DNA of 64,000 nt from Isoetes taiwanensis (taxonomy: Eukaryota; Streptophyta; Lycopodiopsida; Isoetales; Isoetaceae), in NCBI GenBank assembly GCA_021234155.1, contig JAJEKV010000013.1, forward strand, positions 4,832,028 to 4,896,027, in the 5' to 3' direction. This document shows, one piece after another, positions 55,562 to 64,000 of the stretch; within the stretch, counting starts at the first letter, position 1; each line of letters opens with the position of its first letter. Made by a program: the position numbers and the translations under genes. The notes below the pieces were generated by a model that searched no databases, was not told the origin of the DNA, and saw only the letters and a program-made list of their open reading frames with translations.

Positions 55562-55777
55562 ATTGAGGATGGAGGTTACGCTAATAGCTCGATGGCATGC
55601 TTTAAGGATCTTGAAGATGAAATTAATGAGAAAAAAGCTGGCCCGGTTGGCCTTGGGCTCTTCAACCACGAAGAAGAGGATGTCAGGTTAATACAAAGGG
55701 AAGAGCAAGCTTTGCAATCATTTTTAGACAAAGCGGTCGAAGACCAACTCCTCAAGTCTGCAAGCACTAAAGTTTAA
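55562..55777 (+). CDS. Unassigned coding piece in the 5-kb insertion
   Basis: An open frame of about 70 codons with a charged helical character (HEEEDVRLIQREEQALQSFL). It ends at a stop right after STKV, where GTTTAAAG could instead be a weak donor. No known family. Confidence 0.3.
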   Translation: MEDGGYANSSMACFKDLEDEINEKKAGPVGLGLFNHEEEDVRLIQREEQALQSFLDKAVEDQLLKSASTKV

Positions 55778-58602
55778 AGTATTTCTATCTTGAGTGGGGT
55801 GAAGTGCGTTAATTGAAGAATATGAAGTTAACTTGAAATATTGGCATGCACAAAAGTGCAAACATGTAGCACATTTGCATCAGAATCATAAGTCAAAGAA
55901 GAATCTGCCAAAGATAGGAATGGAAATTATTTTTCCCAATGTCATCGGATGGGGGAAGTACTTGTGAAAGTGGCTATACGTTTTCAGGAGGAATATGAGT
56001 TGCATGTCAAACTCAAGAATGTGGACACATTTACCATGTAATTTGCTTGGTGTTGTCTTTGGAAAGTATACAATATATTGCATCAGTTTAATGGAAAGAG
56101 GGTGCACCATTTTTTAGACTGACTTAACTTCAACTAGAAACCACCGGGTATCTGATGATAGAAGATAGTGATGAATCTATGAGGAGAAGAGTGGAAAAAT
56201 CAGCAAAGAAGATTTCAAAGTCAAAAGCACAAAGAGGGAGGTAACTCCTAAGAAAGATTGAGATGATACAAGCTCTAGTACCTCCTTATTCAATGAACGG
56301 CAAGTAAAGACTTTCGCCCAGTCAGACAAGCAAAAAAAAGATTGACAAGGAGTTCTACAAAAAGTAATGCATCAAACCCGGTTAAAAAGGGTATGAAATT
56401 TGCTGATTACTAAATTGTTTAGGTACATTAACTTAATTGTGTTCATATTCTTCATTATAGATCCAATCGATGTAGACAAAGTTAGTCTGTAAAGTTTTTA
56501 CACTTGACTCGTGAAAGAGGGTTTCATTTCGAGGATCTAAGTCGGCATGTATTTAACTTACAAGGTAGTTCTAAGAAAAAGAAAGTGCATAAACCCTCTT
56601 TTGGAAGAAGGAAATTCAGGAGAAAGCTGAAAAAGGCGTGGATGATACGGAGAATTTCTTTCAAAAGAACATCAGTCCGATTATAACATGCAAGGTAATA
56701 GTATTCCAACATCTCATTCAATGAAGTCTTAAATATCTTAGGGTAATACATTTATGTAGCTGAGGGTTGTTCAAAATTTTGGTAAAGAGTTCAAGCGAAA
56801 AGAGTTCACCCATTAAACAAGTATCATTGAACAATGGTAAAGTGAGTTTTGCACATTAATTCAAACCCTACAAATCTCGACATGAATGTCTATTCTTAGC
56901 AGGCTGAGATTGAAAAAATCACTCCCCTCTCTCCTATGAGACTCAGATTAAAGCTGAGTAGCAGTTTTCAGCAGTTTTCTTCTAACTAGTCCTAATTAAC
57001 ATTATGGATAATAATGAAGTCAACTGAAGGAGATGGAATTAGACACCGGCAAGATTCCACTCCTCGAGCACTTGTGAGTTAAAATTTCACGAGGTTCTTT
57101 CGTAGGAGGGTGTTCTTTACATGGTTTAATTAGTTAGTTTCTTGCTCATGCAGTCCAAGAAGCGAGCATTGTAGTAATATCACCCGGTGGGTGTGGGTGC
57201 TAACTCCATCCGCAGTACTCCCAAACAATAAGGAAAGTCGAGACGACCCAATGGAGGAGGAGCTTACCATGGAAGGGTGGTTGAAGAAAGAAGGGAAGCG
57301 GATGAAGAGTTGTGAAAAAATATCTTCAAGTGATACTTGTTTTGTTTGTCGAAAAACTTTGAGTTATTTTAACTTCTAAGTTATATTTTCATGCTTAAAA
57401 GCAGTGAGCACCAATTTTTCCCTTTTAGGTGCCGGTTTGTAAAGTTTTACATGAATACATATCTATTATCTTTTGAGGATACTGTTTTTGGAATATGAAG
57501 TTGTTTGTAGTCATAGGAGTGCTAATGTTTTGAGTTATCAATCCCTTGTTTTGCAAACAAAGTATTAAAAGCATTAACTCCAAGTTTTTGAAGATTAGCA
57601 ACTCGAAGTTTTGAAACTAAACAATGAAACTAAAAACTTAATGTTTTTCAAATTTTGGGTATTAACATGTAAACCTCTTAGAAACACACTGGGGAGAACA
57701 TCAAATTGAAGAAACAAAAAAGTAAGTAATTGAATTGAAATAAGAATCACAACTACTTTAGAAAAAACTTGTTTGAGTTTCTTCCAAGAAATGCAAAGGG
57801 ATGCATTACTTTCACTCCTTTGGCTAGTCGATCTTCATGACGTTTTTTTTGCAAGGTGACACTCTAGTGTTGTTTCTCCAGTCAACCACAAATTTTCTTT
57901 GATCATAAGAAGCTTGTCACATGGGTGCTCTTCTTAAGCATTGACCATGGACCTTTCCATGTTCAAACCAACCTTCTATTAATGACAATGATACAATTCT
58001 CCTATTCAAGTTCAATTGCTTTGCAAAAGCTCTTCTATTAATTGTCGGAATTCTGGGGAAAACCATAGCGATTACTTCTTGCTCTCAAAATATAGTATCC
58101 TTAGCATACTTGTGGTGCAAATGATTTCTTCAAGTTATCCACTTTATAGCTTTCATAGTCTTTACTTCTTTGGTGGATTGAACACCAAGTTGAGGCAATT
58201 TGGCTGCCCCTTAAGAATATCTTCCTTGTCCTTTTCACTTGCGTTATCACAAATTCGATTTACAAGTTTGCCAATGTTTTTTGGCTTGACGCTTTTCTTC
58301 TTCTTTGTGTTTGAATTCACCATTGACTTTGGCTTGCTCATGCAGCTTGACCTCCTCTCTCTCTGTTTGCCTCTCCTTCCTTCTTTGTTCAGCTCTCTTC
58401 TTCTAAAAGGACACTACATATGCTAACAATAGCTAAATTTCACAAAAGCAAAGTCATTTAATCAACATAAAAAATAAACATTTCTTACTTTTCAATATCC
58501 ATGCTTCGGCCTTGTATGTTTTGGTATAAATCACGGCCCTCTACTTGTTCATTGGATAATCACGCACCCTCTGGGTTGACGAAGCTTTAAAATGAATTGA
58601 CA

Positions 58603-59022
58603 CTATTTGAGCATAAAAAAATGGCAATGCCTTGAAAGTAAATAAGTTACTGTTGCCTCAACCATTGTTTCCTCTTGCAAGTACTCAACAGCTGTTTTCT
58701 TACGCAACAAATTCACCATGTACCTCTTCAACACATGTACCAAGACGGCAATGAGGAAGTACAATGAAAGTAAGTGCAAGACCTTGACATTGAGTCTGAA
58801 ATCAAAATTGCAAACCAATTTGGCAAACCAATTTGAAATACGGGAAATGTGAAAGCCGTTTATGCTTTCATCTTCCCATGACTTGTTGTCCATAATCTTG
58901 AAAACAAAGACATATATCTGCTAATAATTACAAATTTCAATGGTTATTGAAGCGACACACAAATACAAATGCTAAACCTTCATGTCCGACTTCTTGATAA
59001 GCTTCTTCAATAGTTGGTCCAT
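58603..59022 (-). CDS. Unassigned two-exon gene piece in the 5-kb insertion
   Basis: Minus-strand exon 1 begins MDQLLKKLIKKSDMK (about 59,022-58,978) and ends at a donor-like AAG|GTTTAG. After a short intron with an acceptor-like TTTTCAAG, exon 2 (about 58,897-58,603) reads MDNKSWEDESINGFHISRIS and then NWFAKLVCNFDFRLNVKVLH. The exon borders and open frame suggest a real former gene, but I recognise no domain. Confidence 0.4.
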
Positions 59023-60840
59023 CTAGGGGGTAACAAATCCACATTTCTGAAAAAAATAGAGTAGAAGTAATTAAAATTAAGAAAGTATTGCAAAAAAATC
59101 AACAAGCCGAGAGGTTACACCTGTCTTCTTAGTTCACTTCTTTAATTGAAGATCCACGAGGGGCAGCAATTCCAGCATTTCACGAAGAGAATGGCATTGT
59201 TCCGCGGTTATGTCATGCAGAACAAATTATCGAGGCAGTAAAGACCTCTGTCAATAATTGTGCTGAATTTTGAACAAGATTCCATAAATCTTTTTGACTA
59301 TTTGTTGAGAATTCATGGAGCGGAAAGAATTGATCACGAGGATCAAGCGCCACCTTGTTCTTGGCGGAAGGCGAGGAAGGGCGTTCCATTCATTTGAAAA
59401 AAATGAAACAAAGAATTTCGACCATAATTTAAAGACAATTGCAGAACCCGAACTTACTCGCCATTACCCATTTTTCAAATTCAACTTGATCCAGGCCCGG
59501 TCGATCCAAGAATAGAAGCTCTCTCCGCCCCATGAAAATTTATAATGGTTGGATGAAGGAAAGCGAGAACCCGGCAACCCAGGTATTTGAAGGGCATGGC
59601 CTTCCGGGGTTGAAGTTGGCAGTTTTCTGACACCCAATGCGCCCCACATGCTTTTAGCCTATATCAATTAAAAACACACCCTTTGGAGTTACGTTCTTAG
59701 GTTGTGACAGATGAAGGTAAGTAGTTTGGGTTGCTGATCAAGATAAGTCGACATCTTTTTTAACTTCTTATTTGATAAACACATCCGAGGACGGTCTAAG
59801 TTGAGAAGCTTTTTTTGAATTCGGTTCTTTCAATCTTAGTTTTGAAGAGCTCAACCTTGGTTTTGAAATCCGCCGGGGCCCGAGAAATAAGTTTATGTGC
59901 AAAATATTTTAAATTGTAAAATTAGTCCAATTCTTTAAAGTGAATTGCATAATAACTAGCTTTCTTATCTTAATATTAATCTCTTACACAAAGACTTGCT
60001 AATTCTATTAATGCATTCAAAAGTTTAAACTTTAAATTAGCCCAATTAAAGTGAATTGGATATAATGTAAGTCTTAATATTAATCTCCTACATACCAATT
60101 AAAATTAAGTGCATTAAATTATAAATTAAATTGAACGTCTCGATGCCGATTACTACTATTAATCTCTCAATCTCTAGTTTCTTTCAGTTCAAATATACTT
60201 TTGTTGTCTTTCTTTTTCTTCGTAGGTCATTAATTATCTCATCCGCTCGGTAATGCTAGGACTCATGATCGAGGGGGTGAAGGAGAGCCTCCACCTCCGC
60301 GCCTAGTGTCAGCTGCTAATGTGTGGCGAGGTTGGCAGTTTGAACACCTGCTTTGGCAAGTATTCAATTGAAGTTCCTCTGTACGGAAAAGACATTTACG
60401 TGCGAGGCCTATACAAATTTTATAGTTTTGTGAAGGTCTTGATATTTCTAGGCATAATATGATCATTCTTGGTGAGATGTGTTTGGGGATGGCTACAAGC
60501 ATAAGGCTTATTCAATGAGGGAGTTATGTCATGCTTTCGGAGGGTTTGAAATAGAGAATGCTCAATTTGAGAATTGCGAGCTGAAGCCATTTTGAGTAAT
60601 AGCCCAATAGGCGCACCATCTAATTTGCTTGAGATTCTTTTGTATGGAAACTTCTCTTGTTTACAACTGTACCGGCATTTGATACTCTGCGTGCGACATT
60701 TGAACCTCTACTGAGGAATAACACCACAGATCCTAATTAGAAAAATGTAAAAGAGTGTCTAGTGTTTTGTAAATTCACGAGATGGTACAGTCTGCGGGCC
60801 TTATAGTTAGAATGCAGTGTGCAAGCATATAATTTTATGC

Positions 60841-62555
60841 ATATATGAGAATCCAACTTGAGCATCTTAGTATATGTATTCAATCTACTTCTTTTTGATG
60901 CACCTTCCTCTATTTCTTCCAAAAATAAAACTCACCTTTTAAAATTACAATTCGGCCATGCAACAAAGGTTCGATCTTTTTCTCCGACGTGTCTCAATCG
61001 AGGGATGCCTGCAGGTAATGCTTTGTTGTTGAAATGGCCGGTAGCTAGGATTTTCACATGATTATTTTTCGGAGGAACTCCATGGGATCTTGCTTACGGA
61101 TCGGCTGATTCGATCTTGCAATTTCCCCCCCTCCTCTTCAAATTAATTAAATTGACATGTAACATTCCTCTCCAGTATTTGTTCAATCTCTGAATTATGG
61201 GATTAAATTAGTGGCGATCTAGAAGAGTAATGAACTTATATGAAAACCGACATAAGCTCGGCTTAAGTGTCCCCAGGAGTTCTTCAGTTCTTTACAGTTC
61301 TTGAATAGCAAGAAAATTTGATGCAAGATTAGGTGTGATTTTAAATTATCTTAGTTAATTGTAACGCTCTTTTTTAGCGAGTGAGTGAAATCTAATTTTT
61401 GGATTTCATATCTGGCGATCGTTGAACGATAGCTGGCCAAGGCCGCGCATTTCTTACGTCCATTAAGAGCAATGTCGTAAAGATTCGACCTCGATTTGAA
61501 GTCGATCCAAAATTTGAATAACACGCTTTCGCATCTATTGGACCGTCGATCTAAAATTCGATCGAATGAAACCCGTCGATCCAAAGGCGAATTTTCGAGC
61601 TCGAACTCAAGAACTCACGGCCCGGTAAGATCATTTACCAAAATGCAGCCCAAAGGTGTGCTACTTGAACCACAGGAGCCATGAAATTTGCTCAAGGATT
61701 AGTATTCTTCAATATTACGTATTGTCATTAGGTTCATCGTTCGATTCTTTGTTGGTGTTTAGGGTTTGTTCATTGATACATTTTATTGTCGGTCTGTTTG
61801 TTCTTTATTTTACGTCGATAAAATCTTCTACCGGTACTCGCCTCATACTATCACAATACATCATTTAAATGCTGCTTTTGCATAATTGTCCTTCTTTGTA
61901 TTTAATTGTCTAGTGATTAGCTGTTTTACATCTATAATTTGTGCGGCAATGAGTTAAATCTACCTTTGCGGATAAAATGGAGATACGTATTTAATTGTCA
62001 CGCGTGATTAAGCTACATTACGCATAATTTAATGCGGCGGGTTGTGGCGTCCCCTACTCCCCTATCACGATGCACAGGTATGCGACGGAAGGAGCCTTCC
62101 CTGGCAGCGGCTGCGGGGGCCATCCCTGACTCCCTCGATTGGAATGAGCGACAAGGGGAAGAGTGGATGGCGTCATTGCCGTCTTTCCATGGATTGACCT
62201 ATCTGCTCTGTGAGCGAATAAACAAACATGAGCACAAACTAGCGGTATACATAAATACAACCACCCAGGTAGAATTGACATAGCATCAACATCACAGAGA
62301 TAACAACATCACATAAACAATAGCGAAAGGGGAATCCTACCCAAGGCTTTCGGACTCAGGGGATGGCCCGATGTGGCTGGGCCTCGGGAGGATCATTCTG
62401 AGGGCAATTCATGGCAATGGATTTGGTAGCATAAATTATAACAGGGTAGTCCACACCATCCGCCCCTCCCGTTGAGCTTAAGAAATAGAAACCTTCATGT
62501 AACAGACATCCTAGCTGCAGGCACATAAGGCAAAAGTGATGCTGACTTTGTTTGG
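60841..62555. other. No recognised gene (about 1.7 kb)
   Basis: A TCGATC-rich patch occurs at 61,490-61,590 with GTCGATCTAAAATTCGATCG words. The + strand frame at 62,032-62,283 contains IPDSLDWNERQGEEW, superficially like a papain propeptide junction, but nothing around it supports that. Confidence 0.4.
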
Positions 62556-62865
62556 CTTCACACTTTGGAGATGCATTTTCTCATAGCTTTCTGAGCATGT
62601 CTATGTTGGGCATAACCTGTTATGAGTACATTCCATCAGACAACATTTTGAGGATAGATCTTGTCAAAAACATGACAAGCAGCGTCAACGTTGCCACAAC
62701 TGACATACACGTGAACAAGCACACTGCCTATAAAAACATTTAACTGGCATCCTTCTTTCACTATCTCTGCATGAATCTGCGTTGCTACGCTTTGCTGCAA
62801 ATGCATTTGCTTAAATACTTGAATTTGCTTTAAGATGAATTTAATATAGGGGCTTTCCTCATCCG
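62556..62865 (-). pseudogene. Pentatricopeptide-repeat (PPR) protein fragment
   Basis: PPR proteins bind organellar RNA. The minus strand reads QIHAEIVKEGCQLNVFIGSV then LVHVYVSCGNVDAACHVFDK, the classical L/S motif pattern (HAxIVKxGxxxNVFIGSxLVxxYxxCGxxxxAxxVFDKI). After a stop near 62,636 another frame continues with LITGYAQHRHAQKAM, the start of the next repeat (xxMIxGYAQxGxxxEAL). About two repeats are present, broken by a frameshift and lacking the rest of the protein. Ferns and lycophytes have very large PPR families, so stray copies are expected. Confidence 0.8.
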
Positions 62866-63199
62866 CATATAATGAAACACACATTTCTACAATATAAAAG
62901 TCATAGTCAAATTGAGGCATTAATACCTAGGCCCTGTGTCAATTCTTCACCAGTTTGCAAATCCTGTGTTGCAGCCGAGTATAGTAGTGCTTGTGCATTA
63001 GTGTTGATGGCCCAAATTCCACATCCTATATCTTGCACTGGACTCTTTCTCCCTGGCTTCAGGGGTTCTTGTTGGGTGGCTAAAGTGCTCTGCTTTATGG
63101 ACTTTGGATGTGGATGTTTCTCCCTGTGTTTACGAGTATCCATGAAAAGTGCTTCCTCAAGGGAAGGCCACTAAAGTCTTGGGCATTTCTGTAGGTATA

Positions 63200-63900
63200 C
63201 ATATCTGTACTTTAGATGCATGGGATGTTCTAGTGGAAGGCCTGCGTAAGCATCTTTTTTGGTGGAATCTATTCTGGCTTTTTCTCTGGCCGGATAGTAG
63301 TTGCTAGCGGTTCTCAACAACACTCATGTGTATATGGCATCACGATGTGCTTGCCTCATAAACAAGGATTTCAAAGAGGTTTTGCTTGGTGTCCATAACT
63401 TCATTTGAAGTCTTGGGGCAAGTGTAGTTGTGAAAGTGTAGTCCACATGTATCAAAACCAAAATTTCTTTGGAGGTCTAGGTATGATTGACTTTCATCTG
63501 AGTAAAATTATGATATCTAAGCTCATTTGTCACTACGGTATGGTACATTTTATGCGGAATGAGGATTGGTTCTTGGCTTACTTGGCGATGTATTCCTTTT
63601 GGGCAGCTTATGGCGGTTCTTCCTTGGTACCCCTCTTTATCGACTTAATCCATATCAAATGCTTCCCCCTTCTTGAAGGGATTGCTTGATTCTTGGGAGG
63701 CGGTTCATTGTGCTATTTAAAATTAATCAGTGGTGTGTGTCCACGGGTAGGTTCTGTGTTGTTGTTGGATTCCTCACGGATAATCACATACCTTTGTGTG
63801 CTTTCTTGTACATCCATTGACTTCCGTGACATTGGAGGCTTCTTTATTATTCTCTCCGATTGGTGCTTGGTATGAGAAATTTGGACACTTGTTGACTTGG
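63200..63900 (+). mobile_element. L1-type LINE remnant (end of RT / C-terminal domain)
   Basis: In shifting frames: FSLAGRIVVAS near 63,280 (plant L1 LAGRxxVxN motif), then NFIWSLGA, VAWSTCIK-like pieces, and GGLGMIDFHLSKIMISKLIC at about 63,471-63,530 (the P...GGLGxxD motif). AAYGG follows (63,605-63,620). The order fits the region after the RT in plant L1 elements. The upstream RT catalytic motifs are not in this window, so it is truncated. Confidence 0.65.
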
Positions 63901-64000
63901 GGATAATTTAGGACTAAGTTCATGCTATCTCGATGGGGCCGAGCTTTCAGCGTAATAAAAATTTGTTGACATTACGCTTGACGCTCCTTCACTGAAAATC

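Larger units (their letters stand above)
54632..59690. mobile_element. ~5.06-kb insertion in duplicate copy 2
   Basis: Its limits come from comparison with the uninterrupted copy 1 (junction near 50,990). The left edge reads GTCTATTTATGCTTGATATA and the right edge, reverse-complemented, GTGTTTTTAATTGATATAGG. The two are imperfectly alike, consistent with degenerate terminal inverted repeats. Interior + strand pieces include EDEINEKKAGPVGLGLFNHE (about 55,616-55,675) and a basic piece VHKPSFGRRKFRRKLKKAW. A minus-strand exon pair lies at 58.6-59.0 kb. No transposase motif was recognised, so the class is unknown. Confidence 0.6.
52845..60840. repeat. Large direct duplication, copy 2, split by an insertion
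   Basis: Second copy of 48240-52140. It lacks ~0.94 kb: the junction GCAAAAATGGGCAAATATAT joins the two sides at a shared AAATGGG, which points to deletion through microhomology or to an insertion in copy 1. It is interrupted between 54,632 and 59,690 by unrelated DNA. Differences between copies are mainly small indels. Confidence 0.85.

Noticed and set aside
48240..60840. The two large duplicates as LTRs of one retrotransposon
   Set aside because: No primer-binding site, gag or pol coding lies between them (only ~0.7 kb spacer), and the repeat ends lack clear TG...CA borders.
62032..62283. Possible papain-type protease piece (IPDSLDWNERQGEEW)
   Set aside because: Only a short resemblance; no QGxCGSCW motif or further blocks follow.

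Overview
The window looks like nuclear DNA of a land plant with a large, repeat-rich genome, most likely a fern or lycophyte. It is AT-rich and gene-poor, and its broken host-gene pieces are plant families with introns or plant-type architecture: TauE/SafE sulfite exporter, DCUN1, TH2-type HAD phosphatase, PPR and protein kinase. It also holds an intronless GH25 muramidase, a family already reported as horizontally acquired in Selaginella. Nearly everything else is transposon sequence or tandem repeat. Species and chromosome position cannot be read from the sequence.

Layout. 0-5.4 kb: tandem repeats and two Helitron-type 3' ends. 5.7-9.6 kb: a TauE/SafE fragment, a 974-bp element with 233-bp inverted arms that has captured DCUN1 sequence, and a frameshifted TH2-type phosphatase piece. 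10.6-12.2 kb: a ~350-bp tandem repeat whose unit carries Pol III A/B-box-like sequences. 13.2 kb: a dimeric tRNA-derived SINE. 15.2-16.0 kb: the GH25 gene with its own TATA box, the only apparently intact gene.

18.9-37.1 kb is a nest of three layers. An outer ~68-bp inverted repeat encloses a protein-kinase N-lobe fragment and a LINE. The LINE is split by a ~13.6-kb DNA transposon with its own ~30-bp terminal inverted repeats (22,827-36,448). On the + strand this inner element carries a decayed transposase-like region (C-terminal block near 27.7-27.9 kb). On the minus strand it carries a row of small genes: a coiled-coil family with repeated promoters, several unknown proteins, and at 34,584-33,754 a histone H3 relative. 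That gene starts with the canonical first eight residues of the H3 tail, has a long linker, and ends in a recognisable H3 histone fold. About ten ~70-bp palindromic elements ending in a GGATCACAC-type motif sit between these genes and were not seen elsewhere in the window. A mobile element carrying its own H3 is the most unusual thing here.

37-48 kb has no recognised gene. 48.2-60.8 kb holds a ~3.9-kb direct duplication; its second copy is split by a ~5.06-kb insertion. 62.5-62.9 kb has a PPR fragment and 63.2-63.9 kb an L1-type LINE remnant.

Caveat: many coding regions, especially at 20-36 kb and 45-62 kb, carry frequent single-base indels, and GCG-like words are over-frequent. Either the elements are decayed or the consensus is poor there. 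Gene ends inside the inner element are therefore approximate.
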